Source: Branchipolynoe longqiensis
Lineage: Eukaryota; Annelida; Polychaeta; Phyllodocida; Polynoidae
Assembly (NCBI GenBank): GCA_030323885.1
Contig: CM059190.1
Location: 90,363,989 to 90,427,988, forward strand
Length of the DNA stretch: 64,000 nt
Direction: 5' to 3'
The number at the start of each line of letters is the position of its first letter. Positions within the stretch are counted from its first letter, which is position 1. Below, one piece after another: positions 1-10,916 of this stretch. A model generated the notes under the pieces. The model had not been told where the DNA came from. It did not search any database and was given only the letters and a program-made list of their open reading frames with translations. The position numbers and the translations under genes were made by a program.

Positions 1-175
1 GTAGTGTTTTGAACTTAAAGGTAGTGTTTTGAACTTAAGGATAGTGTTTTGAGCATGGCCACAGTAGTGTAGGTTAACCTACCTTCAACTAGGTTGAAAA
101 CACAATCATAGTGTTTTGAACCTAGGTTGAAAACACTACCATAGTGTTTTTGTGGGGTAGTGTTTTGAACTTACT
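1..175. repeat. Palindromic minisatellite, cut by window edge
   Basis: The motif GTAGTGTTTTGAACTTA recurs several times, in both orientations (GTAGTGTTTT near 1, 19, 160 and its complement AAAACACTAC near 144). This makes a foldback-like structure around about 75-110. It may be one end of an element that continues upstream of the window. Confidence 0.7.
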
Positions 176-547
176 ACCCCCGGCTTAACGACGCTGTACA
201 GGCCGGCAACGGCGCGGTCTTCCGCAAAGACCGAGGGCGCAACCTGCGCATTAACCTGTGCACCCGGCCAGCGCCTTCCACTGGCACCCTATCCACCCTT
301 ACCACCCCACCCCTCCCTCCCACCCCCTCCCCGTCCCGCCCAGCTATCACATTGCACCCGCTAATGCCTTATGAGTGCCCCTGACGGTCACGAACACCGA
401 CGGGGCCCCCGGCGTCTTTGAGATCGAGGGGCGCCTGTGATCTATATCCGGTTTACCACCCGGACGCGCCGACGCGCCGTCGCCCCCCGGCCCCCGCCCC
501 TCCCTCCCCCTGGTGGCGGCGCAATGAACTACAAAGTAGGCGGCGCA
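176..547. other. GC-rich DNA, nothing recognised
   Basis: CpG-containing, C-rich sequence. Open frames on both strands overlap one another, are proline/arginine or glycine rich, and match no family I know. I see no gene here. Confidence 0.5.
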
Positions 548-722
548 CCACTGACGGTGCAGGATGTTCTTCTAACCCCCCCCCCACCCCCCCACCCCCC
601 CCCTGCCCCGCCGCCTCGTGTGGGAAGGATCCCCGCCTCCCCCGCCCCCCGCCCCCGCCCCCCCCCCCCGCCTCGTGTGGGAAGGAGCTCCGCCTCCCCC
701 GCCCCAGCCCCAGCCCGCCTTT
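548..722. repeat. C-rich low-complexity tract with a 60-bp duplication
   Basis: Runs of C broken by A or G. A block containing CCTCGTGTGGGAAGGA occurs twice (about 614 and 672), each followed by CCGCCTCCCCCGCCCC. The overlapping frames are composition artefacts. Confidence 0.75.
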
Positions 723-870
723 TAGAGGCAAGACAAGGCGTCAGGAGGTGGGGGTCGATAGGTTGCAATATTGGATTTGGAGTCGATGTCCGATCAATAT
801 CGCCCATATTGGACAAATGTTCGGTAGTGATAGTTGCGCATCATTACCATTAGTCAAACGTTGATAGCAG

Positions 871-896
871 CTGACAAAGTTGCATACTCCGATGGG
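871..896 (+). repeat. Recurrent short motif AAAGTTGCATA-CCGATGG
   Basis: The motif AAAGTTGCATACTCCGATGG recurs in variant form near 14234, 14977, 44172 and 60702. At 54479-54735 it is split by a MITE, and it appears in reverse near 28756 and 45222. It looks like the conserved end of an old dispersed repeat; I cannot name the family. Confidence 0.55.
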
Positions 897-974
897 TTTA
901 ATGACATTTTGTTTCAGATATAGGCCTAAATACCTAACTGAAAATATTCATAAAAGCCATTGTAATGATCAACC

Positions 975-978
<4 letters not shown>

Positions 979-1008
<30 letters not shown>
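979..1008. repeat. (TA)n microsatellite
   Basis: About 15 TA units. Confidence 0.95.
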
Positions 1009-1010
<2 letters not shown>

Positions 1011-1011
1011 T

Positions 1012-1205
1012 CATGTGCGACTGACACTTGTCAACACCCATTGGGGGAGAGGTGGGCCGCAAATGGCGCCACCTGTCAAGTGTGGAGTCTTACTCTTACG
1101 GAGTATAACAATGGTAACAACGATAATATATAATACAATTAATATATATTGGAAAGAATTTCCTACATATTTTTATACTCCGATAATGTGTTATATATCA
1201 CACAT
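1012..1205 (+). repeat. Dispersed repeat, copy 1 of 2 (partner 60402-60575)
   Basis: Shares with 60402-60575 the ordered blocks CTGACACT, ATGGCGCCACC, GAGTATAACAAT and TATACTC...TAACAC...ATCACA. Divergent copies of an unnamed repeat. No coding capacity is visible. Confidence 0.6.
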
Positions 1206-1208
1206 GAT

Positions 1209-1533
1209 TTGGTTGGTTTTTGGAGGTTCACGTCCTGGCAACATCAATGCTCATATCAGGACGGCTACCAATTTGTGACAATGTGCACTCCTGGTGACTT
1301 TATAGTGCTGCCCCACTGGAGACATTAGGCCACCAGTACCCACGAGCTGATATCCCACTCATTGACATTTATCCTGACACTGAGCTAACCAGTCATTGCC
1401 CTATCCTATTAATGCCGAGCACCAAGCTAGGAAGCGACAAGTATCAATTTTGTAAATCATTGGTTTGACTTGACTGGGAATTGAATTCCCGATCTCCTGC
1501 ATGGGAGGTCTCCGCTCTACCGATTCTGCCACC
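1209..1533 (-). mobile_element. SINE-A, full length, type II tRNA-like head
   Basis: Read on the minus strand, a tRNA-like head (AATCGGTAGAGCGGAGACC then a B-box-like GGGAATTCAATTCCC) is followed by a body shared with about 18 other copies here: CAAACCAATGA..., TTGATACTTGTCGCTTCCTAG, TAGCTCAGTGTCAGGATAA, CAGTGGGGCAGCACTATAAAG and CCAGGACGTGAA, ending in an AACCAACC-type tail. This is a tRNA-derived, LINE-dependent retroposon; the head resembles an RNA polymerase III promoter. It encodes no protein. Confidence 0.85.
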
Positions 1534-1689
1534 ACGTTCGGTATATAGTAGGTTGATCATTAGAATTTACTTTACAATGACATTCGTTTAAAAAAATTGA
1601 ATTACATTAAATGATTAAGCGGGGTAAATTTCAATTGCAGACACTTTAATTGGTTTCCTCATTATTGTCTTTGCTCCCATCCCTATAAT

Positions 1690-2563
1690 AGTAATACTAG
1701 TAATTACTAGTATTAGTAGTATTACTAGTATCACTAGTATTACTAGTATTACTAGTATTACTAGTAATGCTAGTAATACTAGTAATACTAGTAATACTAG
1801 TAATAATAGTATTACTAGTAATGCTAGTAATGCTAGTAATGCTAGTAATGCTAGTAATGCTAGTAATGCTAGTAATGCTAGTAATGCTAGTAATGCTAGT
1901 AATGCTAGTAATGCTAGTAACACTATTATTACTAGTATTACTAGTAATGCTAGTAATGCTAGTAACGCTAGTAATGCTAGTAATGCTAGTAATGCTAGTA
2001 ACGTTAGTAATGCTAGTAACACTAGTAATACTAGTAATACTAGTAACACTATTATTACTAGTATTACTAGTAATGCTAGTAATGCTAGTAATGCTAGTAA
2101 CACTAGTAATGCTAGTAATGCTAGTAATGCTAGTAATGCTAGTAACACTAGTAATACTAGTAACACTAGTAAAACTATTATTACTAGTATTACTAGTACT
2201 GCTAGTAATGCTAGTAATGCTAGGAATGCTACTAACGCTAGTAACACTAGTAATGCTAGTAACGCTAGTAATGCTAGTAATGCTAGTAATGCTAGTAATA
2301 CTATTATTACTAGTATTACTAGTATTACTAGTACTGCTAGTAATGCTAGTAATGCTAGGAATGCTACTAACGCTAGTAACACTAGTAATGCTAGTAATGC
2401 TAGTAATGCTAGTAACGCTAGTAATGCTAGTAATACTATTATTACTAGTATTACTAGTATTACTAGTAATGCTAGTAATGCTAGTAACGCTAGTAACGCT
2501 AGTAATGTTAGTGACGTTAGTAACGCTAGTAACACTAGTAATACTAGTAATACTAGTAATACT
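1690..2563. repeat. 9-bp minisatellite (CTAGTAATG)n
   Basis: About 97 units of nine bases, mostly GCTAGTAAT, with ATT/ACT variants in blocks. Because 9 is a multiple of 3 and stops are rare, both strands appear open (Leu/Val/Met or Leu/Ala/Val repeats of about 300 residues). I treat these as artefacts. Confidence 0.95.
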
Positions 2564-2566
2564 CAG

Positions 2567-2697
2567 GGACAGACTAGCTAGTGATAAGCATAGACTCTTA
2601 AGTCATTGGTTTCACCCAGTCCTGGAGTTCGAATTGATGACAAGCCAAACAAATTAGCGAGCGCTCAACTCAATTGGCCAACCCGTCCAGGTGGGAT
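2567..2697 (-). mobile_element. SINE-A fragment (head end)
   Basis: Contains AAGTCATTGGTTTCACCCAG, a degraded B box (GGAGTTCGAA) and the type I head remnant CTCAATTGGCCAACCCGTCC. Abuts the end of the 9-bp minisatellite. Confidence 0.7.
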
Positions 2698-2699
2698 AG

Positions 2700-2955
2700 A
2701 TTGTGCCAATTCTGACATATTGTTTGTGCCAATGTGATTACAGAACATTAAAAAGTAATTAAAAAGGCATTTGCGGTGTGTCGACAGTACCGTAATGACC
2801 CATTACACTGGTACTCTGCCCCAATTAGCACATCCGGGGAGATCTTTGTGGGCAGTGTGAGAGGAGCCGGGAGGTTATATATTGACTGAATTAACCGACC
2901 CTCCCCCCCGCCAGCGTCAAAGTTGCAGAGCCCCACCGGCTTTTGATTTTTGTTG
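2700..2955. other. No feature recognised
   Basis: Unique-looking sequence with only short frames. Confidence 0.5.
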
Positions 2956-2958
2956 GTA

Positions 2959-3226
2959 GAAAAGCTTGTTTGCCACTATACAGACAAAGAAACTTATTTA
3001 TTTTGGCCACATCATTCGTCAGAGCTCAATATACCATACATTGTTGGAAGGGAAGGTGAATGGCAGCAGAGGGAGAGGGAGACCAAGAACATCATGGTTT
3101 ACAAATATTTCACAGTGGACAGGCTTGAATTATTCACAGTCTATCAGAACAGCACACCATCGTGACAAGTGGAGAACCATTGCATCCAACCCTCGACTAG
3201 AGGACGGAACTATTGATTGATTGATG
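2959..3226 (+). mobile_element. LINE-2 family, 3' end fragment with (GATT)n tail
   Basis: The frame 2966-3220 encodes about 84 residues including KKLIYFGHIIR, GRGRPRTSWFTNISQWTGL and HHRDKWRTIASNPRLEDGT. This is the usual C-terminal end of non-LTR retrotransposon polyproteins (the GRGRPR...W stretch after the RT domain). A stop codon is followed at once by a short ATTGATTGATTG tail, the expected 3' end. The element is strongly 5'-truncated. A nearly identical copy lies at 9838-10028, and a tail-only remnant at 3289-3315. The exact clade is uncertain. Confidence 0.8.
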
Positions 3227-3327
3227 ATCCACTCAGACCTACTGTGTTCATGATAAGTGAAGTTTCTCAGGAATAATCATCTCCTGATTTAGAGGACGGA
3301 ACTATTGATTGATTGAGTATTCACTGG

Positions 3328-3576
3328 TATTCTTTAGATACATATTGCAGGTCGATCATTATGACATACTCTTCATAAGTGAGGAGTAACTGTGGTGACA
3401 CATCGCTACCTTTGGAGCAATTTGAAATGAAAATGAAAAGATCCTAAGTAATTTTCCGTATTCTTTAGGTTGATCATTATGACATACTCTTCATAAGTTC
3501 GAAGGAACTGTGCTGACACATCGCTAACTTTGGAGCAATTTCAAATGAAAATGAAAAGATCCAAAGTAATTTTCCA
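3328..3576. repeat. Direct duplication of about 115-130 bp, running into the gap
   Basis: GTATTCTTTAG...GATCATTATGACATACTC...TTTGGAGCAATTT...AATGAAAAGATCC occurs at 3328-3465 and 3466-3576. A divergent relative is at about 54770-54880 (ATTGATCGTTATGACC...GAAGCAATTTGAGC), so this belongs to a dispersed family. Confidence 0.75.
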
Positions 3577-4076
3577 NNNNNNNNNNNNNNNNNNNNNNNN
3601 NNNNNNNNNNNNNNNNNNNNNNNNNNNNNNNNNNNNNNNNNNNNNNNNNNNNNNNNNNNNNNNNNNNNNNNNNNNNNNNNNNNNNNNNNNNNNNNNNNNN
3701 NNNNNNNNNNNNNNNNNNNNNNNNNNNNNNNNNNNNNNNNNNNNNNNNNNNNNNNNNNNNNNNNNNNNNNNNNNNNNNNNNNNNNNNNNNNNNNNNNNNN
3801 NNNNNNNNNNNNNNNNNNNNNNNNNNNNNNNNNNNNNNNNNNNNNNNNNNNNNNNNNNNNNNNNNNNNNNNNNNNNNNNNNNNNNNNNNNNNNNNNNNNN
3901 NNNNNNNNNNNNNNNNNNNNNNNNNNNNNNNNNNNNNNNNNNNNNNNNNNNNNNNNNNNNNNNNNNNNNNNNNNNNNNNNNNNNNNNNNNNNNNNNNNNN
4001 NNNNNNNNNNNNNNNNNNNNNNNNNNNNNNNNNNNNNNNNNNNNNNNNNNNNNNNNNNNNNNNNNNNNNNNNNNNN
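3577..4076. other. Assembly gap (500 N)
   Basis: Exactly 500 N, a typical placeholder for a gap of unknown size. It lies at the left edge of the 35-bp array, so the true array is probably longer than what is shown. Confidence 0.98.
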
Positions 4077-7000
4077 ACTCCTACACACACCAGTATTCAC
4101 CCACCACCCACACTCCTACACACATCAGTATTCACCCACCACCCACACTCCAACACACATCAGTATTCCCCCACCACCCACACTCCTACACACCAGTATT
4201 CACCCCACCACCCACACTCCAACACACATCAGTATTCACCCACCACCCACCCTCCTACACACACCAGTATTCACCACCACCACCCACACTCCTACACACC
4301 AGTATTCACCCACCACCACCCACACCCACACTCCTACACACATCAGTATTCACCCACCACCCCACACTCCTACACACATCAGTATTCACCCACCACCACC
4401 CACACATCAGTATTCACCCACCACCACCCACACTCCTACACACATCAGTATTCACCCACCACCCACACTCCTACACACACCAGTATTCACCCACCACCCA
4501 CACTCCTACACACATCAGTATTCACCCACCACCCCCACACTCCTACCACACATGCAGCCCAAAACATCGTATAATCCATACACACATCAGTATTCACCCA
4601 CCACCACCCACACTCCTACACACACCAGTATTCACCCACCACCCACACTCCTACACACACAATATTCAACCACCACCCACACTCCTACACACCAGTATTC
4701 ACCCAACACCCACACTCCAACACACATCAGTATTCACCCACCACCCACACTCCTACACACATCAGTATTCACCCACCACCCACACTCCAACACACATCAG
4801 TATTCACCCACCACCCACACTCCTACACACACCAGTATTCACGCACCACCCACACACCTGCACACACCAGTATTCACCCACCACCCACACTCCTACACAC
4901 ATCAGTATTCACTCACCACCCACACTCCAACACACATCAGTATTCACCCACCACCCACCCTCCTACACACACCATTATTCACCCACCACCACCCACACTC
5001 CTACACACCAGTATTCACCCACCACCCACACACCTACATACACCAGTATTCACCCATCACCCACACTCCTACACACATCAGTATTCACCCGCCACCCACA
5101 CTCCTACACACACCAGTATTCACCCACCACTCACACTCCTACACACATCAGTATTCACCCACCACCCACACTCCTACTCACATCAATATTCACCCACCAC
5201 CCACACTCCTACACACATCAGTATTCACCCACCACCACCCACACTCCTAAACACCAGTATTCACCCACCATCCACACTCCTACACACATCAGTATTATAT
5301 TCAGCCACCCCCACCCATACTCCTACACACACCAGTGTTCACCCACCACCCATACTCCTACACACACCAGTTTTCACACACCACCCACAATCCTACACAC
5401 CTCAGTATTCACCCACCACCCACACTCCAACACACATCAGTATTCACCCACCACCCACACTCCTACACACATCAGTATTCACCCACCACCCACACTCCAA
5501 CACACATCAGTATTCACCCACCAACCACACTCCTACACACACCAGTATTCACGCACCACCCACACACCTGCACACACCAGTATTCACCCACCACCCACAC
5601 TCCTACACACATCAGTATTCACTCACCACCCACACTCCAACACACATCAGTATTCACCCACCACCCACCCTCCTACACACACCATTATTCACCCACCACC
5701 ACCCACACTCCTACACACCAGTATTCACCCACCACCCACGCTCCTACACACCAGTATTCACCCCTCACCCACACTCCTACACACATCAGTATTCACCCGC
5801 CACCCACACTCCTACACACACCAGTATTCACCCACCACTCACACTCCTACACACATAGTATTCACCCACCACCCACACTCCTACTCACATCAATATTCAC
5901 CACCACCCACACTCCTACACAACAGTCTTCACCCACCACACCCACACTCCTACACACACCAGTATTCACCCACCATCCACACTCCTACACACATCAGTAT
6001 TATATTCAGCCACCCCCACCCATACTCCTACACACCAGTGTTCACCCACCACCCATACTCCTACACACACCAGTTTTCACACACCACCCACAATCCTACA
6101 CACCTCAGTATTCACCCACCACCCAGACTCCTACACACACCAGTATTCACACACCACCCACACTCCTACACACACCAGTATTCACCCACCACCACCCACA
6201 CTCCTACACGCATCAGTATTCACCCACCACCCACACTCCTACACACCAGTATTCATCCACCACCCACACTCCTACACACACCAGTATTCACCCACCACCC
6301 ACACTCCTACACACATCAGTATTCACTCACCACCCACACTCCAACACACATCAGTATTCCCCCACCACCCACCCTCCTACACACCAGTATTCACCCACCA
6401 CCACCCACACTCCAACACACATCAGTATTCACCCACCACCCACCCTCCTACACACACCAGTATTCACCCACCACCACCCACACTCCTACACACCAGTATT
6501 CACCCACCACCACCCACAGTCCTACACACATCAGTATTCACCCACCATCGCCCACAATCTTACACACATCGGTATTCACCCACCACCACCCACACTCCTA
6601 CACACATCAGTATTCACCCACCACCCACACTCCTACACACACCAGTATTCACCCACCACCACCCACACTCCTACACACACCAGTATCCACCCACCACCCA
6701 CACTCCTACACACATCAGTATTCACCCACCACCCACACTCCAACACACCTCAGTATTCACCCACCACCCATACTCCTACAGACATCAGTATTCACCCACC
6801 ACCACCCACACTCCTACACACACCAGTATTCACCCACCACCCACACTCCTACACACACCAGTATTCACCCACCACCCACACTCCTACACACACCAGTATT
6901 CACCCACCACCCACACTCCTACACACATCAGTATTCACACACCACCCACACTCCTACACACATCAGTATTCACCCACCACCCACACTCCTACACACACCA

Positions 7001-7112
7001 GTATTCACCCACCACCACCCACACTCCTACACACACCAGTATTCACCCACCACCCACACTCCTGCACACACCAGTATTCACCCACCACCCACACTCCTAC
7101 ACACCTATCAGC
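4077..7112. repeat. 35-bp minisatellite array, about 3 kb
   Basis: Tandem units of the form CACCCACCACCCACACTCC + TACACACATCAGTATT (35 bp), with 32-38 bp variants. There are about 85 units. Higher-order repetition is visible: CACGCACCACCCACACACCTG occurs near 4841 and 5551, and CAGTATTATATTCAGCC near 5289 and 5996, so a block of about 0.7 kb was duplicated. As 35 = 3x11+2, the frame cycles through all three phases and none holds a stop, so a His/Thr/Pro/Ser-rich frame of over 1000 residues appears. I do not annotate it as a gene. Confidence 0.95.
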
Positions 7113-7382
7113 CCTGCCGTGCTTCTCCCCCATCTCCCCGTTAACAGTGATCAATCTTGCTGCCAGTCAAGGCGGGAAATTGAGTTTCCAAAGGACTTCC
7201 TCTGAATTCAAGCCTTACTGTCTGTTCCCTGACGCTACCTGATTGAATTCCAACTTCTGTCAATTGTATCTTTCCAAATATAAACAAACACTAAGCCCCC
7301 CCTTCTAGGTCTTATGGTCTCCTGTGTGGTTAGGACCGGTTAGTATGCAACACAACAAGTAACTGCATGCACAATGACGACC

Positions 7383-7652
7383 AGACGGGATGGCCGAATG
7401 ACCCTGGTCCAGTCAAACCAATGACTTAAAAATTGATACTTGTCGCTTCCTAGCCAGGCACTCAGCATTATTAGGATAGAGCAAGGACTGATTGGCTCAG
7501 TGTCAGGATAATGTGACTGATTGGGATATCAGTTCATGGTGCTGTCGGCCTGATTTCCCAGTGGGGCAGCACTATAATGTCGCCATGAGTGCGCACTGTC
7601 ACAAGTTGATACCCGCCCTGAGATGTTGCATGGACGTAAAACAAGAACAAAC
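7383..7652 (+). mobile_element. SINE-A, type I head
   Basis: Starts with the tRNA-like GACGGGATGGCCGAATGA, continues with CAAACCAATGACTTAAAAATT, GGCTCAGTGTCAGGATAATG and CAGTGGGGCAGCACTATAA, and ends with GGACGTAAAAC plus an A/C-rich tail. The B-box part of the head is deleted. Confidence 0.85.
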
Positions 7653-7903
7653 AAACAGCATGCACAATATTCCTATTTTTATATGATTAGAATCATTGAA
7701 AAAATACATTACCAGCCGAGTATTGACTATAGCCTTTCTCACTTTCCAGTTTTAACGTTCTGCAATATTTATATTAGGTACATATATAATGTTCATTGTT
7801 GCGTTATATTTTATGCTGATTTGAAGTGACTCTTATTCAAAAGGGATAACTTTGTAGGGTTGTTTGGTTGTTGGTGTTTCACGTCCTGGTAACATCTAAG
7901 GTA

Positions 7904-8092
7904 GTGTAGTGGTCTGCACTGACCTCTCAGGCAAGTAACCACATATACAGGTAGGCGTGGGTAGTGTGGTGATATCAGGGAGCCTAGGTGGTGTAATGGT
8001 TAGCACACTGGCCAGGAATGCAAAGAGATTTGGGTTCGAGTCCCGCTCTAGGCGCAATATTTCCCGTTTTCATCACCCCCACGACAATGGTC
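7904..8092 (+). mobile_element. SINE-B copy 1
   Basis: A second tRNA-derived family. A 5' leader (GTAGTGGTCTGCACTGACC, CAGGCAAGTAACCACATA) precedes a tRNA-like head with A box (GGTGTAATGGTTAGCACACT) and B box (GGGTTCGAGTCCC). GCCTAGG at about 7982 can pair with TCTAGGC at about 8049 as a 7-bp acceptor stem, but the anticodon stem does not pair, so this is not a working tRNA. Confidence 0.8.
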
Positions 8093-8189
8093 GCTGTGAC
8101 CATGATCATATACACGCTGCGCACTGTATGGTTGTTGAACCTATGTATGTATGTGTTAGTGCATTGTCTGTATGTATATAATTGTAAGC
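8093..8189. other. Spacer or 3' body between SINE-B copies
   Basis: Contains TGTATG repeats. It may be the SINE-B 3' body, since it sits between two copies, but I see no second instance of it. Confidence 0.4.
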
Positions 8190-8401
8190 ATTAAAAGACT
8201 TACAATTCCAGGGGGACGAGTGTAGTGGTCTGCACTGACCTCTCAGGCAAGTAACCACATATACAGGTAGGCGTGAGTAGTGTGGTGATATCAGGGAGCC
8301 TAGGTGGTGTAATGGTTAGCACACTGGCCCGGAATGTAAAGAGATGTGGGTTCGACTCCCGCTCTAGGCACAATATTTCCCTTTTCATCACCCCCATGAC
8401 A
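8190..8401 (+). mobile_element. SINE-B copy 2
   Basis: Begins CATTAAAAGACTTACAATTCC, followed by the same leader and tRNA-like head as copy 1 with few differences (GCCCGGAATGTAAAGAGATG). The ACAATTCC leader is also seen, reversed, beside the copy at 49228-49440, so it belongs to the element. Confidence 0.8.
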
Positions 8402-8790
8402 GTAATATCACCACGGGTACCAACTTGTGACAGTGTGCAGTCATGGCGACTTTATAGTGCTGCCCCACTGGGACATCAGACCACTAGCACCATGTCCTCA
8501 TATCCCACTCAGTCGCATTATCCTGACACTGAGCCAACTACCCTATGCTAATAATACCTAGCGCCTGGCTAGGAAGTGACAAGTATTAATTTTTAAGTCA
8601 TATTATGAAAATATATGTGGTGTATAAAGGTTGTGCAAATATTATTGTGAATGGAATATAAACTCCCCATGCGACACTGCGTTAGAGAGGGGCAGGAACG
8701 TGCTGTTTGAGAGAAGTGGAAGGTGGAGAACTGCTCCGAACCACTGTCAGTTATATTCAGTAGTCGCATAATAACACAAGAAATGGAACC

Positions 8791-9139
8791 TTAAGGCCGG
8801 GTCACATGCACATAAGTGAACGTAGTTGAACGTAGTGGAGGTGAACATAGTTGAACGTAGTTGAACGTAGTTGAACGTAGTTGAACGTAGTTGAACGTAG
8901 TTGAACGTAGTTGAACATAGTTGAACGTAGTTGAACGTAGTTGAAAATAGTTGAACAGAGCTGAACAGAGCTGAACAGAGCTGAACATATTTGAACATAG
9001 GCAAACATAGTTGAACGTACCGGATAAGTACAGATGCCGATATGTTCAACTATGTTCAACTACGTTCAACCATGTTCAACTATGTTAGCCTCCACTACGT
9101 TCAACTACGTCCACTAATGTGTACGTGACCCGGCCTTTA
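8791..9139. mobile_element. Foldback element F1 with 10-bp minisatellite core
   Basis: The left end TTAAGGCCGGGTCACATGCA and the right end, complement TAAAGGCCGGGTCACGTACA, are inverted termini. Inside, the 10-bp unit TTGAACGTAG repeats in sense on the left (8820-9015) and in antisense (GTTCAACTAC) on the right (9046-9105), so nearly the whole 350 bp can fold back. No coding capacity. The termini resemble those of F2 (30552-31373). Confidence 0.8.
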
Positions 9140-9837
9140 CACTCCCCAATGGGTTATATATCACATGCAACTCGCTAATTTGAAGGACTTCCCCACTAAA
9201 TGGTTACGTTGCAAACACGCATCCGCTGTGTATTGAGGCTTGAAGTAGAACCTCTTCTTGCTTTTCTCTTAATTGACCGTGACTCAAGTATTTTGTCAAG
9301 CTGATTGAATCACGACCTGCACAGCCTTCATCAGATACTGAAATCGGAAAACAGCTGTGGTGCTGTCTTGGTCTGGTCCCTCGCGCCGGAGTGTTTACCT
9401 GTTTCTGCTCAGGCCAGCCTTTAGTGATTTTGGGTGTTAGTAGCCTCTGTTAGTTTTTTTGTATTTTTCCAGAGTTTTGTCTAGTCTGAGTATTATACCT
9501 TAGCCTACTATGTACATCTATGTGGGTATCATGCAGGCTTGCGAGAGAGGATACCCTCCCATTTTGATTTGTTTCAGCATCCTTTCACCCAAGCCCTGTC
9601 CTTAGATAGTGCATGAAGACACTTCGACCCATTAGGTCTGTGACCAGGTGGGATGGTTGTGTTGTTTGCTTAGCCATTTTGAATTTCAGGGTGGATCAGA
9701 TGCATGACCGTGGCCTGTCCATTTCTGTGTTGGTTTGTGCCATTACACATATCCAGGTGGACTGCGCCATGTAGTGATAGCTTTCCTGATTTCCTTTGTA
9801 CTTAGGAGGGTTAATTGTCCTATTTTTAATAGCTTAT
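9140..9837. other. No feature recognised
   Basis: About 0.7 kb without repeats I can match or a convincing frame. Confidence 0.5.
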
Positions 9838-10028
9838 TGCCATTGTTGGAAGGGAAGGTGCATGGCAGCAGAGAGAGAGGGAGACCAAGAACAGCATGGT
9901 TTACAAATATTTCACAGTGGACAGGCTTGAATTATTCACAGTCTATCAGAACAGCACACCATCGGGACAAGTGGAGAACCATTGCATCCAACCCTCAACT
10001 AGAGGACAGAACTATTGATTGATTGATT
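9838..10028 (+). mobile_element. LINE-2 family, 3' end fragment, second copy
   Basis: From CATTGTTGGAAGGGAAGGTG to the GATTGATTGATTG tail it matches 3040-3226 with only a few substitutions. It is truncated 5' at a different point. The encoded C-terminal piece includes GRPRTAWFTNISQWTGL and DKWRTIASNPQLED. High similarity suggests recent mobility. Confidence 0.8.
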
Positions 10029-10094
10029 GTGCAGCAACCCCAACAAACAAAAACAACTCCGCTTATCCAGTCAGACTATTACGCATGCATATAA

Positions 10095-10262
10095 TACAGT
10101 CTGCTGCTATGGAGCATGCACAATGAGCTTCTATCCACAACATTAGTTCTGCCCAACGCCACCAGAGGGTGGCTTAGTGATGGAAATCCTCTACAATACC
10201 CTTTCCATAGAGCAGGCTGCACAGTAAGCTGTTACCCACGATTTTGTTCTTTCAGTAATGTC
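10095..10262 (+). repeat. Dispersed repeat, copy 1 (partner 30046-30190)
   Basis: Shares GATGGAAATC-TCTA, CCTTTTCCA and CTGCACAGT-AGCTG in the same order with 30046-30190. Divergent and unnamed. Confidence 0.5.
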
Positions 10263-10466
10263 AGAGTGAAACAACACTGAAGACCCCTAGATAAAATGTT
10301 GCATAGACAAAATGCTACCTAGATAATTATGTAGTGTATAAGACACTATGCAAATATTATTCAAAATGAAGTTATTTCATTTAATTATCAATGGTCCATT
10401 TGTTATTACTGCTACCAAATTGGTTTCTTATCTGTGCCTGTATTTGACCTAAGCGTCTAATAGTAC

Positions 10467-10788
10467 TGGTTGGTTGGTTGTTGGAGTTTTACATCCTGGC
10501 CACATCTAAGGTCAAATCAGGACGCATAGCGACTTGTGACAGTGCATGCTCATGGTGACTTTATAGTGCTATCCCACTGGGAGACCAGACCACCAGCACA
10601 GTGACCTGATATCCCACTCAGTAACATTATCCTAACACTGAGCCAACCAGTCCTTGCCCTATCATAATAATGCCGAGGACATGGCTAGTAAGCAATAAGT
10701 ATCAATTGTTAAGTCATTGCTTTGACTCGACCAGGGTTCGAACCCTCGGGTCCGAATCCCACGATCTACCAAAACGAGAGAACTTTTG
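10467..10788 (-). mobile_element. SINE-A, minus strand
   Basis: Runs from TTGGTTGGTTGTTGGAGTTT (tail) through TGACTTTATAGTGCT and GACACTGAGCCAACCAGTCC-type body blocks to the B box region (GGTTCGAACCCTCGGG) and ATCTACCAAAACG of the type I head. Confidence 0.85.
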
Positions 10789-10916
10789 ATTTAGAAAAGT
10801 GAAATCCTTGATTACTCAGATCCTTCAAATGCAACTCGATGTAAAACTTGTGCTTGAGAACTCAGTTACGCATCTAACTGGCTCAATTTTGTCTCTTTTT
10901 TGGGGGGGATTGCCAT

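Larger units (their letters stand above)
7863..8608 (-). mobile_element. SINE-A split by a tandem pair of SINE-B
   Basis: The left part, 7863-7903 (TGGTTGTTGGTGTTTCACGT...AACATCTAAGGT), and the right part, 8402-8608 (ATCACCACGGGTACCAACTT...TTTTTAAGTCAT), are successive pieces of one minus-strand SINE-A. The 0.5 kb between them is two SINE-B copies. The insertion is therefore younger than this SINE-A. Confidence 0.8.

Noticed and set aside
1615..2657. Leu/Val/Met-rich frames of about 300 codons on both strands
   Set aside because: Direct translation of a 9-bp repeat; resembles membrane protein only by composition.
3530..7144. A 1204-codon frame rich in His, Thr, Pro and Ser
   Set aside because: It bridges 500 N and otherwise consists only of the 35-bp minisatellite, which is stop-free in every plus-strand frame.
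7980..8056. Possible functional tRNA gene with a good 7-bp acceptor stem
   Set aside because: The anticodon stem does not pair and the sequence recurs with SINE-B at four places.
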